From Ochotona curzoniae (Eukaryota; Chordata; Mammalia; Lagomorpha; Ochotonidae): a DNA stretch of 64,000 bases. Below the pieces are notes generated by a model, which saw only the letters and a list, made by a program, of their open reading frames with translations, did no database searches and was not told the DNA's origin. The position numbers and the translations under genes were made by a program. Positions within the stretch are counted from its first letter, which is position 1. Each line of letters begins with the position of its first letter. Shown in pieces: positions 45,526 to 59,035 of this stretch. The DNA is taken from NCBI RefSeq assembly GCF_017591425.1, contig NW_024467106.1, forward strand, positions 24,976,501 to 25,040,500, written 5' to 3'.

Positions 45526-47084
45526 AGGCTAGAGATGATAGTGTTCATGCTATATTACACAATGATTATTGGATAATCGTCCTTAGTGCTAGTTGTACTA
45601 TATTGGGTCAAGTCTGTACTTTATGGATCTTACAGTATTAAATATTGGAATGTGACATGGTGCATTGATTAGGCTGTTCCTTACTAGAAGGCATAAAACA
45701 AAATTAAGGAACAAAGTCAATGTATTCCTTCTGAATCCATTGGCCTTGTCAAAAATAGGACATATTTGCCCATCCTGCATTGACTGCTGCTTTTTTATTG
45801 CCATCTTCATTCACCAGCAGTAGCATTGTCATTTTCTAAAAGATGATGATCAATAAAACTACTAATAGTGTTAATTAACCTACAGCTAATCTACACTGTG
45901 AGTCAGATCTGCTTATTATAGTTACTGACAGATGAGAACATTTGAAATTGACTCTGCACTTAACTAAAATAGCATTTAAAAAAATCCAAAATGTCATAAT
46001 CCACATAGAAATTCATCTTACAATAAATTGGTGTTTAAAAATAACTTTAAGCATGCAAATCTAAAAAATATAATTTTCTTTGAAAACAACCACCATGAAG
46101 AGATATCTCTCAGTTAATATTTACAAAGTATATTTTGGAATGCACATAAGATACATTATTCTTTATTTTTAATTTCTAAATTTAAAGTGAATGGCTGACT
46201 TTAATGATGAATATGCTGAGTTGTACCCAATGATTCCACAGTTGAGAAAACTACAACAAGAGACATGAACTAAAAGAAGTGGAAATGAAGATGGGCCATG
46301 AAGCAAGGCACTTCCAAATGGTAGACAGGGATCCCAAACTGCATCTACACTGCTCTGCCGAATGTTTGTTCCTATCTTAGCTACTATTTGTGAACTTTCG
46401 ACATGTTGTGGCTTGAAATATTTTCAGAATTTTACCTAAGTAAATTGAATGCACACATTTTGTATGTGAGCATTCAAAGCTGTTTCTTTTCATCTAAATG
46501 TTGCCTGAGATTGTCCAATCTTCCTCAGCCTGTAAAATCTTACTGTCATGAATAACACTAAATAAGTATGACTGAAGACACACCATTTCCTTGCAAATTT
46601 TTCAGGATCTGGGAAGCTCTGGACAATCATATGATTCCTGAGAACATTCTAGATGCCGGAGCCATAATGGCTAAATATTCACAAATTGTTAGCATCAGCT
46701 TGGTTTCAATACTTCCTTCAGCCTCTGGATCTATGCTGGTTCCTAGGCTTACACCACATTCCACACGGCAGAATAACTTCAACTGTAGCCCTTGCCTTTA
46801 TTTCATGAGAGTAATTCTTCAGACTGCAATACAATGTAAAGTAAAATGTGAAAAGACTTCACAGATAACCAAGAAGTACAGACCACCTTTCAAGAAATGT
46901 GTGGTATCACGCTTGTCCCTTTCGAAAGATTTGATTTGACCTCACAAGGTGAACAAAAAGCATGAATATCTCCCAATTTAGAGTTGAAGACTTTTTTTCT
47001 TAGTTATGACTTTTCCATATGAAAAATTGGGGGGCAGCTTTTGATTTTGATATTCTATATTGAACTTTTGATTCAACAACCAGC
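45526..47084. other. unique sequence
   Basis: 1.6 kb without a recognised repeat. The 123-codon frame at 46568-46939 has no signature. 45850-45960 has GTTAATTAACC and an ACTGACAGATGAGAA block but nothing decisive. Confidence 0.5.
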
Positions 47085-47312
47085 TATTGTGTTTCAAAAT
47101 CAACTCCCTGCTACTGCACCTAGGTAAGCAACAGATGGTACTTCAGTTCATGAACTTTTATGGGAGACCATGATGGAATTCCTTATTTCTGCCTTCAGCC
47201 TGACCCAGACTTCGTTGTAGTAGTCACTTAGGGTATGAACCAACTTGTGAAAGATCTCTCCCTCCCACTCTCTCCCTCTGTTGCTCTTCCAACTCAATTA
47301 ATTAATCGAAGA
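47085..47312 (+). mobile_element. C-type SINE, old, 5' eroded
   Basis: ACTCCCTGCTACTGCACCT, TATGGGAGACCATGATGGAA, TTTCTGCCTTCAGCCTGACC and TCCCACTCTCTCCCTCTGTT in SINE order. Confidence 0.65.
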
Positions 47313-47506
47313 TGCAGTATGTTGTGAGGACATTTTTGGAGTGCATGATAAATTCACTTATACTCTTAGAAGAAGAGGAAGAATTTTAAAATTTATTCAT
47401 GAGTTTATTCAGGTTATTCATGACTCTGCAACTTTAATCCACTTCCATTCTTTCTAAATGTGTCCTAAATTTTGGAAAAAAAAAAATTATTCTTATCTCT
47501 CGTTGG

Positions 47507-48072
47507 TGTTAGCTCTTTTCAGTTTGTTGCAAACCCATAACACCAGACACACAGAGTCACACAGGAGATTTTAATCCAGCCGGGAAGATGGCAATGGGGA
47601 TGGGAGCAGAAACACGGAAAGAGGGGAGGGGAGGAAGAGGAAGATGGAGAGAGGCCTCTTTCCATAGTGACAGGAGGAACCTCAAGGGAGGAAAAGAGAG
47701 AAGAGAGAGAGCAAAAAAGAGGCAACACACATGTCAGATCATGCTATTATGACTGGCGGGCAGCAGGCAAGATGAGATCATGAAGGGTGGGTGGATTGGG
47801 CCATGGGCTGGCCATGGGGGACTGGTAGATGCCACATAGGCCAATAGTAGGGAGGAGCCTCAGAGGATTGGTGGATAGGGCCATCAGGTATAATGCCACG
47901 AGATTACAATGGATTGGTGGGAACAGAGTTATGAAGTTAAAGCAGATTGGAGAAGAGGGTTGCGAAGTTACAGTGGATTGGCAGATAGCCAAATTCGAAC
48001 CTCAAGAGCACAAACCTAGGAGAAGCAGATATTGAAAATGGCACCATGTTCAAAATGGCAGGGATTTTAACA
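47507..48072 (-). mobile_element. solo LTR-like element with repeated CCAAT boxes
   Basis: Ends form a short inverted repeat, TGTTA at 47507-47511 and TAACA at 48068-48072. On the - strand it starts TGTTAAAATCCC, has five CCAAT motifs (ATTGG on + at 47795, 47867, 47913, 47946 and 47977), and a variant poly-A signal ATTAAA (reverse at 47570-47575) near the 3' end. No clear TSD was seen (left GTTGG, right ATCTT), so the boundary could be slightly off. No internal viral region adjoins it. Confidence 0.65.
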
Positions 48073-50945
48073 ATCTTTAGGACTGATATTCGAGTCACTC
48101 CTCACAGTTATATTGTTAAAATTTTCTTGACATGTTGGTCTTTTGTACAATGTTATAAACTGAAAGATACAATTATATTCAACTTAATAAGAGATTTTGA
48201 ATACATTTCTTCTGTCCTGGAATATCTTCAGTCCTTTACTATAATTTTCTGCAAACTGGAATTCATTGACCATTAAGTTGCTAATATGTGCTAATTTATC
48301 ATGGTGAAATTATTCAATTTAATTAAATATTGTTTATTAATTGAGTGAAAATAATGGCAATTAAGGATGTAAGAGACATATTCATTGGCCATGTTCTTAA
48401 CTTAAACATATATAAGCAGATTTTTATTTATGGTATTTAGGTATATAATCATAGATCATTAAATATTCACAACAGTTCATTTACATAATGATAAATTATA
48501 ATGATGCTAATTAATATTTATCTCTGTTTAAAATGTATTAAAATGCTGCAATATATTTAAGGATATATTGCTTTTGTTTTTCTATTACTGCATAATGCTG
48601 ATAATATCTCCATTTGTCCTTATTTAAATATGTTTAAAATAACATAGAGAAGAGCAAAAATTCTGTAGAACAGTTGGAAGTACTTCAAAAATATGCTTCT
48701 TTTCTTTAACTGATTCAGAGGAAATTGCTGACTTGATGCCTCATCATTTCCAGAAACTTACAATGTGCCTGTAGTACAAATAGAAAAGTAAGAAAGAAGG
48801 GTCAAAGAAAATGTGCTAATGTTAAGATAACTTTGAATATTTCAAATGGACAGTCAATAATTTATGTTTCTTCAGCTATTTCTAGTTATTTGAATATTAA
48901 CTATTGACTACACAAGGAAAGTTTGACAATTTAAATGCTTATTCCTGTCTCCTCTCAAGCACATATACAAGTATATTTGCAATACTTCATGTCATTCAAA
49001 TAATATTCCTAATGCAAATTTTAGAGTTAGAAACTGATGTCACTTTGTGCTGTTTGTGCCAGATGTTTTCCCAACTGTGATCAAAAGGTTGGTCAGGAAT
49101 ATTGCCACATTAAATTAGACGATCTTGGAGTAATTCCTTACAATATTATGGGAAAGATCTTAATAGAACTATGCCAATGTGATTAGCTACAAGTAAAAAT
49201 GGTAAAAATACATAAATATTCAGAGTTGACACAGGTTTTACTCTGACATAAGTATCAAATTATGTTTTCTACAGGCACAGAAAGAAGTGAACTTCCCATC
49301 ATTTGATATTGATATAACAATCCTCTGAATTTTAATAAGATATGTAGAATAGTTTGTTACATTTTAATTTAAAAAATTTACACCCTCCCCCATAGTTGAT
49401 GTTGTATGCAAAAAAGGAAAGAAAATACTCCGTACTGTCTTACCTGTGTTCACAAAGATGTTATTTTCTTACTGCACTTTCCTGATGTTTTTGGAAATGT
49501 CATTTCAGGAAACTTTTAAGCAATTTGGCAGAGAGAAGTAATGAGATGAATAGTTCTGTAATTTTAATGATAGATAAGTCCTCGAGTGAATGCTCAATTT
49601 AAATATCACTTAATAGCCTGAGCCATTCTTTCCTTGGCTCACAACCCAAATAAGGAACTAAAATACAAAAAGAAGTAATGAAAAGTGCATTAGATACCAA
49701 TAATGTGCTGCCTGTGGTCTCTCAGCCTCTCCGGATTGCTTACTCTTCCCCAGCCACTTGTTTCAAGACTAATATTTCCTGATGATCATTTTTATTTCAC
49801 TGCTGGAGTAGTGACTGACTTTTCCCCAAACTTTCTGAGATACATAAAACATCAGATCCCAGGTCATTTTTTCAGGCTCCCACAGGGAGAATTTAAGGAA
49901 TCAGATGCTGCAGCAGAATTGAAGGAAGTTTAAACAGTAAAGGAGCAAAGATGAGAGATAAATGCAGATTAACTGCCTTTCCACCACTTCTCTATTGGCT
50001 TTGGTTGGGGCACAAAATGTTCTACACTGGCAAGCAACTGACTGCATCTATGATGAAACATTGGCTGTTCTGGTCATGTCCCGTCTTTTGTGATTTCACT
50101 TTCCTAGGATAGTACCTTCAAACAAAGAATTAATACTTACACTTGCCTTACTAAAGGCAAACTACTGATTGAAATTTCTTTTCTTTCAAAGAGATTAACT
50201 TCATAAGATCATCAGATTATAACTTAAGTGGGTTACTATTTTGTGGGCCCAAATGTCAAAAGTGTGATATAGCTTGCTTGACAGCTTCAAATATATCCTG
50301 TTGTTTGTTTAAGAGTTCTGACTCATAGTTTAATAAATAGCAATGCTCAAACAGAATACTAGAGGGAAATATCATCTGCTCTAGTACACAAAGTCTCCTG
50401 AAATGTTGAATTCCAACTTTAGTAGCCGTGGCAGGTGCATAGGGATTTTTCTGTGACTGCTGAAGAGACTGAGGAGGTACATTGCGAATCTGCCCATGCA
50501 ACCCAAAGAAACTTTCTTGACTATCATGTATTCTGATTGTTATTGCTGTTTATTGATCCTGGTACAGATGCAGTAACACTGCAGGCAGTGTCTTTGTCAA
50601 CAAGGCTTTGACTTGCCAACTGAGGAGGCAGAATTCGCAGAGTGAACTCCTTTTGTGTCTTTTAGTACTTTGCTTCTTGTTGTCTTCAGGTTCTTTCTTT
50701 TTTAAAAATGTGTGTGGCTTTTATGGAAGCGAAGCCACGGTGATGAGTTTTATGTTCTGATTTGGTGTCGCTGAAAATTTTATCAGGAATATTTCACTAT
50801 GTCATCTACATGCACTCGAGACGTTTGGTTTCAGGTACCACATGTAAAGATTTTATAGGCAATTACCTAAACCCTAAAGAAAAACAGACAAATTAAAAAT
50901 CAGTATATTTGATAAATATAATGTGTATTTGATTTAAAATGTGAT
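48073..50945. other. unique AT-rich sequence
   Basis: 2.9 kb without recognised repeats or genes. Open frames are under 82 codons with no signature. Confidence 0.5.
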
Positions 50946-51221
50946 TGTTAGATTTTTTAAAAAAGCACCAAAACAGCAGAACTACCAAGACCAGAGTGAT
51001 GGTAACGCCAGCTTTATTGAGATCTGCCCCTGGGTGAGGTTCATTCGTCAGCGTAGTGGCAGACCGCTGAAGTGGCGCCTGGGCTGAACCGCGCATTCTT
51101 TAAGCAGTGGTGATGATGGGGCTTGATGCTGTCCTTTGATTGGTTGGCTCCTTTGAATGATTCCCAGGTGGCTATTTTCAGTGGGAACTTCTGCCTGCTC
51201 CCTGGGCCCTCCGGACTAACA
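50946..51221 (-). mobile_element. short solo LTR-like element, 276 bp
   Basis: TGTTA at 50946-50950 and TAACA at 51217-51221 are inverted ends. Flanks GTGAT and GTGGT form a 5-bp near-perfect TSD, as in ERVL-type elements. The - strand has CCAACCAATCAAAGG and an AATAAAGCTGG poly-A signal (reverse at 51013-51018). It is GC-richer than its surroundings and lacks any internal retroviral sequence. Confidence 0.65.
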
Positions 51222-52465
51222 GTGGTAAGCAATACCGAAGGGAAAAACTCAGAAGACACAGATGTGCAGTAGAGTGGATGCAAATGAAAACTGGGTTGAC
51301 AGGAAAGTTTCATTGAAGTTGTTACTTTAAATCAAATCTGGAGGAGAGAGGATAGCCACAGAAAGTCCGTAGTCAACGGGGTCAGTCTAGGGCCATATGC
51401 GGTTATTTATGATGGCACAGAGCAGGAAATTATGCATGTGGCTTGAGTATCAAATCATGCGTGCATTACCTATGCTCTTTTGATGCATGGAGGCATTATG
51501 ATTAAATAGAAAATATTTTCTCTGTTAATAAAGTAGGAAGGCAATTAAAGCCACAATTTCAGCAGTTACAAGAGCACGAAGAGCAAAATTCTTTGAGTGT
51601 CTGACACTCTGATTTTTTGCTTGAACTTGAAGGAAAGGAAAATACTTAAGCAAGAAAGCTAATCTTCCCAAACTTAGTATTTTTCTCAAGAAAAAGAGTC
51701 ACTTAAAAGGAGAAATGAACTTGTCAGTTTATGCTAACTTTCATAACACCTTTTTTCAATGGTGTTATCTGAGGTCCTCTGACAGCAGGAAGTCAAACAT
51801 GGGTGAAGCAAGCAGACAATAAGCACTTGAGTTTCACTGGTAGCACATGATGAAGCAGTGTCAGCCAGAGATGTTTTTCAACGGCATAATATGAAATCTT
51901 GCCATCACCTATTTTCTCACCTTCAAGACTATTTTCCATATGCAATGTAGTGAAACTATCATACTTCCTTACGGCACATTTCTTTCACTTTGCTCAAAAC
52001 TGCTACATTTTAAGATTTTCATAGTTCTAACAGATTTGAAGATGACTAATTAATGCAGAAGAGACTGTTTTAACAGACTGAGTGAGTAAGGAGAGTGTGG
52101 GGTGTGGAGAGTTGAAGTCAGCCTCATTCCACTTGGGTAGCAAGCAATGTCCTTTTTGAAGATTCTTGTTTGGGAGAGATCATGAGGACATGTAGACAGT
52201 TACAGTGACCCCTGAAAAGGTGTGCTGCAAGTCTGCAAAAAGCTTCCATTGTAAACTTCACAACATATTATCTTAGCCATTTATAATATCCCAGGCAAAG
52301 AGCTTTGCTGGGAAAAAAAAGATGCACTAGCCATTAGAAGATCTATCTGTGTCTAGTTTCATCTTTTTGGGTTTGACTGTTCATGGCTCAGTGGACAAAC
52401 AGGTTTCAAGAAATTCAGAATGTTAATGTAACCATATATGCATTTAATCTCTATTTATATAGATA
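51222..52465. other. unique sequence
   Basis: Nothing recognised; slightly less AT-rich next to the LTR-like element. Confidence 0.5.
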
Positions 52466-52550
52466 CATGGAGAAGAAGAAGGAGAAGGAGGGGGAGGAGA
52501 AAGAGCAGTCGGAAAAGAGGAAAATGGAGGAAGAGGAAAAGAAAAAAGTT
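52466..52550 (+). repeat. purine-rich tract
   Basis: GAAGAAGAAGGAGAAGGAGG and further GA-rich sequence give acidic/basic low-complexity frames on +. This is not coding evidence. Confidence 0.75.
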
Positions 52551-53607
52551 TTTTGGTGTTATAGAATATGGCCCTGATGAAGGGGACCCAGACCATGGGA
52601 ACATAGGCAGACTCCATGGTTATGGTAGAAGTTCCTCTGTCTCCCAGGATTGGGACTGAGTGTTTTGGAGCCATGGCTAGGACTGGATGCATTTTAATAA
52701 ATGAAGACTATTGAAACATATATTAGGAAGTTTCTAAACCAATGAAATAATGGGGCATCTTAGCAACTGAAAGAGTTATCCCCATAGATATTCAAGAAGA
52801 AATCATTGTGAAGGAATGAGAACTGGCATATCAAAGAAACGAGGAAGGTTTTAAAAATAATTGTTCAAGATCAGAATTCTGCGGCCAAATTTTGGATGCC
52901 CTGTTAGCTTGCAAATGATACAATGAATAAGATGATACTGATTGATATAAAAATTGTGCTGTTCCCCTAAATAATAACAACAATAAACAAAGACAAGAAC
53001 ATCAAATACAACAAAACAACAGAGAATAACTTTTTCTGTTGTCCAGAAGGAATCAACTTGGTCTTGAACCTTAAAGAGGACTTGATATATTTTATCTACG
53101 TTGTCTTGAATAACTTTAGAAAGGAGCAGTTAGTAGGAGAGGATGTCACAGCTCCTCCTCCTATTCCTGTTCCCACCCAAAAGCTTTTTTTTTTTAAGTT
53201 GACTAGCAGGGGTTTGGAGATCATAGGTGTTTTATACTGAATATTTATGGTTAGAGAAATCAAGAGTAGTTATCACTGGGAAACAGAAAGATGAGAGTAT
53301 TAAGTTCTAGTCCAGTAAGGACAGAGGGAGAGGAACTGCTGGTAGCACACGGGAAGAAGATCCCGTTTATGTGGACAAATTGTCAGAAGGATGGAAAACT
53401 GATGTTGAAATACACAAACGCCTTATCTTATTCCCAATTTGTTCTCCCAGATATTAGCAGTATCAATGAATGTAGCACCTTTGAGAGATTCCAGGGTGGT
53501 ATTAGAATCAACTTGGCTTGATCCTACTGATTTATTTTCATCAAGAATAAAACGTGTGTGTATCTATGAGAAACAAAATAGGAGAATATTTGTATATGTC
53601 TTGTGCA
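52551..53607. other. unique sequence
   Basis: Nothing recognised. A T run lies at about 53187-53197, and 52970-53030 is AACAACAATAAACAAAG-like A/C-rich DNA. Confidence 0.5.
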
Positions 53608-53800
53608 TGGGGCCAGAATTGTGGTACAGAGAGTAAAGCAGCAAGTATGGGTGCCAGTGCAAATCCTGGCCACTCCACTTTCAGTCATGCTTACTGCTAA
53701 TGTACCTGAGAAATCAGCAAATGATCCACCCAAGTACTTGGGCTCCCGTGCCAGCCATCAAGGGAGGGAGATGGCAGATGTTGTTGTCCTTATCGCTTTA
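53608..53800 (+). mobile_element. C-type SINE, old, 3' end lost
   Basis: GGGGCCAGAATTGTGGTACAG head, GCAAATCCTGGCCACTCCAC, GCTTACTGCTAATGTACCTG and CAAGTACTTGGGCTCCCGTG, then AGGGAGGGAGATGGCAGATG. The C/T block and A-tail are missing. Confidence 0.7.
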
Positions 53801-54133
53801 TTTTTCAAATGAGTTAAAACATTTTCAAAATTGATATCCAGAAGTTACAAAACATTTGAGATATGAAGAAAGGGGGGCTAGTTCCCGCCATAACACTGAT
53901 ATGTTGAGAGTAGGGTTTATTTCTGTTCAGGCCAACAGAATTTGTGATTCTGATCTGTAATCTTTCAGCCCTCAAGAAAATCTCACTATCATTTGCTAGT
54001 TTTTTTGTTGTTGTTGTTTTTGGTTTTATTTTGTTTTATTTGGCAGAGTGAGCAGAGCTTCTTTGGAAATGAGCCTCGGTCACAGTTGCTATTTGTCTAC
54101 CATCCTGGCTTTTTGCATCGGAAGCCTATGTGA

Positions 54134-54212
54134 AAGAAAGGGAAAGAAGGAGAAAGAGAAGAAAGAAAAAGCAAAGGAAGGAAGGAAAGAAGGAAGTCAG
54201 GAAGGAAGGAAA
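54134..54212 (+). repeat. GGAA/GAAA purine-rich simple repeat
   Basis: AAAGGAAGGAAGGAAAGAAGG and similar units; adjacent T/G-rich run TTGTTGTTGTTTTTGG at 54001-54045. Confidence 0.85.
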
Positions 54213-57200
54213 CTATATTTGGGTAGGCTGGTATTGTTGAATTTCATTTGGTTACAGATCACCTTGGAAAACAGACAAGATCAAACATATTACTCACCTC
54301 ATACCATTTATTTCTCTACTTATTGGAGTAATAGTTTTGATGTTTTGGGCTAAATGCCAATTTTCCAAGCAGGGAATTTGTCTGATGATTTAAGCAGGAG
54401 AACAGGACAAGCTTGAATGCAAGGATGGAAATGTGTGAGTGAGATTTAGCCAGGTCCCTGTCCCAGTGCTGAGCAGGCCACAATAAAAAGCTGGAGATGA
54501 GGGAGAGACTACATGCCCTGAATACTTGTCACTGTTATGCAGTCAATAGAACACATAGCTTTGGTATAAAACCAAGGAGATGAGTCCACTGTCTAACCAT
54601 ATCCCCTTAGAAGTTGTTTAGCCCTGGTGTGGAAAATCTGATAATTTTACATAGAAAAAAATGTATGTTTGACATCATATTACAACCAGACAATGTATTT
54701 TACGCGATTCAACTCAGTAACTATCCCAGTTGAGAGCTTCATCTTTCTGGCAGGAGCTGATTCACAGAGGGCATAGATGGGGATGTGTAGCAGGGAGAGA
54801 AGAGGAAGGAGATGGAGAAGGATGAGACCAAGAAGGAAATTGGGAAGGCTGTGATTAATTTTTAGCTGGGCATTCCTAGCCAAAGTGGCATAAGATGAAG
54901 GGACATGATCAGTAGCATTGAGATCAGGCTCAGGTGGAGGCTCAGGAGTTAGAGATCAGATTTTTCCCCTAAGGAGACTCAGACAGGTGACAGAGAGAAG
55001 TCTGATAGGTAAGATAGAAAAAGGATTGTCTGGATATAGGAAATCTCAGATGATTTGCACTGTGGTGGATCGCGTTGTCTACATCTTGGAGAACTTGGAG
55101 GTCAAACACCATTTTCAGGACACTAACTGTTATTATCTCTTTTATGTTATATTCAAACTGAATTACAGGAATAAAAAAGATGAATTTCTTTGGCTTAATG
55201 TATTCCCCTAGATATAGTCTTAAGATAATGGAGAGGACACTGCGGAGGCAAATCCTTAGGTGGTCATGAGTGCATTTCCTGTACAGAAAAGAAGTGGGAA
55301 TGAGTTCTGAAAAATCAAAAATTGGAGGGAAGATATTAAGAGATGAAGCTCTCCAGGCCTCCAGGCATTTCTATATTACAGAAATTCAGACCACAAGGGC
55401 TAAGAAAAGCCTTGACCTGGAGCTAGAGTTTTTGAAGAGAGCAGGAATTCAACAGGGCCCTTTGGATAGGCCTGAAAAGAAGTCATCTCGATGCCCAGGA
55501 TCGTGACCTGTGCATCATGTTGAAGGAGTGATGGAGAGATGGAGTGTAGAATTTTAGGCAATAAGAGGTCATTGGAACACTGGCTGGGAATTTGAAATAG
55601 TTTCCAAGTGCTCTCTTGACCTTGTCATTCACAGCATATCCAGGGAAGTTATTTCATAAAATGTACTCAGAAGTGGTCAGACCATCACAAACAAGAAGCA
55701 ATTGAGCCTGAGAGGTGCCACATATGGACACTCCCTTAACCCTCACTCTAAAAGTCATAGCAAACTGATTCTCTGGTGAGCAGTTTGTTTTCAAGAACTC
55801 TATATTTACTTGTCAAAGTAAATGAAGCTTTTCCTTTGGGCAATTCTTGCTTGGGACAGATTGCTACTCAGCAATACACATATGTCTGAAAAAAATGTAA
55901 GAAATACGACATGCTTGTAAAGTAGAACTTATAGAACACCTAAAAACCTATTTTTATGCCTTTCAATAAACACTGTAAATAATCATTACAGATATTATCA
56001 ATGTTCTTATATATATATATTAAAAAGCTTTGAACATAAAGTCATATTGCTATCATAATAATAGTAAAATGTATCTAGTGTGAGAAATTTCCATGTATTG
56101 ATTCCTGATTCAGTTCTACTTCTGTCCTTTGAGCATATTAATATGGTTATATACCATAATGTAAATGATGGCTATGCAGAATCAAGAATACTTGCTAGGA
56201 ACACAGTCACAGGCATTGATTCTATAAATATAACTCTAGGAAGAGTATGCATTGACAAATAGGTAGAAGTGCTAAAGAGAAATTAAGATGAACAACAGCC
56301 TGAGGATTGTGAGGTACGATCAAGGTCATACCAGACAAGTCTAGGGTGTATTATGGAATCTTTATTAACCAAGTTTGGTGACAATATAGCCCACTAGAAA
56401 TTAGCACATGATAAGCCCATATGACAATCCAATCTGAATCAAAACCCTGAGAGAAACAAATGATCATTACCCTGACATCCGTCCATTAAACTGAAGACCT
56501 ATGTCCCAGCTTCCCCAGCAATATGTTATCCTACCTAATAGACATACAGCAAACAATATGGACACACTTACAAAGCTGCAGACACTCATCTTTCCCTGGA
56601 TTATATGCCCATGTTTCTTTACTGTCAGGCCTCAACTCTCCTGGAGCTCTTGAAAATACACAAAGTAGAAATACATAGATCTTAGTATTAACAGCTTCAC
56701 TGTTCAGCACAAGCAGTGAACAGATGGTGAGGAACACAGACATACAGGGGCCATGCTAAAGGGCTACCTGTCCTTGGAGTCTGGGGAAGCCATAGAGCAA
56801 GCAGGTGCTGGGAATGCCAAAAGCCAAAGTGCCAGAGCAACAGAAGCACATGATCAAGACAGCAAGCCCCTTCCTATCATGGATCTTTATGGGGCTTGTG
56901 AGGGGAGGGGAGTGGTTACTCAACAATGCAATAAGGTCCCCTCTCAGGTTCCAGGTGATGATAGGTGAGCATCACAGATGGGCACAAAGGAACACCTAGA
57001 TGGAGGTGGGGGAGTGACTTCCAATCTCCTGACCCTGAACTAGCTGCCTACCCACAACATAAGCAAGGAAGACTAGGAAAAAAAATGACCAAATGTGGAC
57101 TAGTGCCAGTGTTTTCAGAGGAATTTAATTGAACTATTTGCAACAAAGAAACTGGACAACATTTTGAGAGTAAATGAAAATACCCGCTTAAATGTTGTTG

Positions 57201-57690
57201 TGTTTCTATGTTTTAAAAGTTACCTTTTTTGTTGCTTTCTAATGCCATACAATGGCTCTGAAATAGGTCAGACACTTCTGTGTATTTTCAGAAAAAGAAA
57301 AAAAAAACATTTCTGGGAATTAACAATCCATACTAGATTCTTGCCAAATATTAGGTACTTAAGTCATTACTAATGTTGCACAAAGAATTAAGTCAAAAGT
57401 GCTAAGGAGATGTTATGTTGTTGAGTCTTTTTTTTTATCCTATTTTAAACTCTATCATGAGACACTGGATAATGCTAACTTGAAAACATATACCTTTGAA
57501 CTGAAGATAACAGCATAAAAGAAAATAGTTTGTTTTATTGGTTCAAAAGTGTGTATTTGCTCACTTTTTATTACCCCAACAAGTGGCAGGCCTGCTAATC
57601 AACACCAAGTTAAATGCATAGCTTACAATCAGCAGTATGTCACATTCATTCCCTGTGTATGTGCATAAATGGCCATGCTGTTCTTTACAT
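54213..57690. other. unique sequence
   Basis: 3.5 kb without a recognised repeat or gene. A part around 54900-55560 is less AT-rich, with 97- and 78-codon frames that carry no signature. A TA run lies at 56010-56021. Confidence 0.5.
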
Positions 57691-57691
57691 A

Positions 57692-57780
57692 ATATGTGTG
57701 TGTGTATATACGTATATTTATATGTATGTATACATATACACAAACACACATATATGTACATAGGTACGTTTGTGTATGTG
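57692..57780 (+). repeat. TG/TA/CA complex microsatellite
   Basis: TGTGTGTGTGTATATACGTAT, then TATGTATGTATACATATACAC and ACACATATATGTAC. The alternating purine-pyrimidine pattern is near continuous. The overlapping I/Y/C-rich frames on both strands are artefacts. Confidence 0.9.
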
Positions 57781-57854
57781 GAGAGAAAAAGAAGAGTGGG
57801 AAGAAAGCCAGAGAGTTTCATGGTATAAAGTCTCTTCAATAACACGAGTATGGG

Positions 57855-58165
57855 GATTATGGCATCGAGAGTTAAGCGGTCCCTTGGGAAGTCAGCATAA
57901 AATATCTGGGTATCAGTTCAAATCCCTGTTGTCTGCTTCCTGTCTAGCTTCCTACTAATGTGTCCCCAGGACAACAGTCCAGGAAATTGGGTTTCTTTTG
58001 CCTTCATGCGAGATCAGAAAGGAGTTCCTGGCTCCCAGCCTCTACCTTGCCAGTCCTGGTTGTCAAGACATTTGGAGAGTGAACCAGAGAATAAAGGTCT
58101 TTCTAAGACTGTAATCCTCTCTTTGTTACTCTGCCTTCTGAATAAATGAATAAAACTTTAAAATA
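57855..58165 (+). mobile_element. C-type SINE, old
   Basis: GGGATTATGGCATCGAGAGT head, TCAGTTCAAATCCCTGTTG, TCCTGGCTCCCAGCCTCTA, GTGAACCAGAGAATAAAGG, and TCTGCCTTCTGAATAAATGAA tail. Confidence 0.72.
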
Positions 58166-59035
58166 TACTAGTATCAGCATTCAGTATTTAAACAAAATGG
58201 TGTTGATGTAGACGTACTCACGGTATTGCACTACACTATGTTAAAAATCAAAACATTAAATAATCCAGAGAATGTGTTTCAGTTATATTGAAACATAAAG
58301 TTGAGGGGATAGAAATATCCTCTTTCATAGCTTAATTAGAAATGTTTTTATTTTATTTCAATATTCCAAAATGCTATATCTTAGAAAAATTGCGTAAGGT
58401 ATGAAGAAAAACAGAAAGCAGGCAGGAATTCATCTCTACAGGGTAGCAATTTTCTCAGTTGTTGATTAAATTTTCTCAGATTGTTTATTAAAGCTGAGCA
58501 GCATATTAGCACCTCATTGTCGAGAATATATGAATATTCTGTGCAAATGTTAAATTACCAGGCTGACACAATTATTTTCCGTAATTAAGTTGTGGGTTAT
58601 GATTATCAGAATTAGAGGGGCAAAAAAACCCAACGCATGTAATATGAGTAGGGAAGCATGACATTTAACTAGCCAAAAACTTCTGACATTGACATTCAAG
58701 GAGTTAATGAAAACACTGTAGATCTAAGGTCATAAACCAGAGAAGTAATTCAGTGGGACATAGTCTGTAATCCAGAAAGAGTATGAAATTTGCAATATAA
58801 GCTCAAGAAGGCATTACTAGATAATGAGGAAGAAAATATCTATAAAAGTGTTGAATACAGTGTTTGTCAATTTTAAGTACATTTAAGCATTTACTTCAAA
58901 CCTTCAAAAAAATTTCTAAATTGTTTTAAAATAACATTAGGAGAGCATTACTAGATTTTTTTTTTTTTACAAAATTAAACATATTTTCTCTATGTTTACT
59001 AATACTTCATTTTCCAATTTCAAAAACAGGATACA
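58166..59035. other. unique sequence, homeodomain-site-rich block
   Basis: 58440-58630 contains TGATTAAATTTTC, GACACAATTATTTTCC, GTAATTAAGTTG and ATTAGAGGG within 190 bp, an arrangement like mammalian non-coding enhancers. This is motif inference only. A T run is at 58958-58969. Confidence 0.3.

Noticed and set aside
54880..55560. Less AT-rich region with 97- and 78-codon frames, considered as a possible exon or pseudogene
   Set aside because: Frames have no family signature, do not connect, and no convincing splice sites or retrocopy tail are present.
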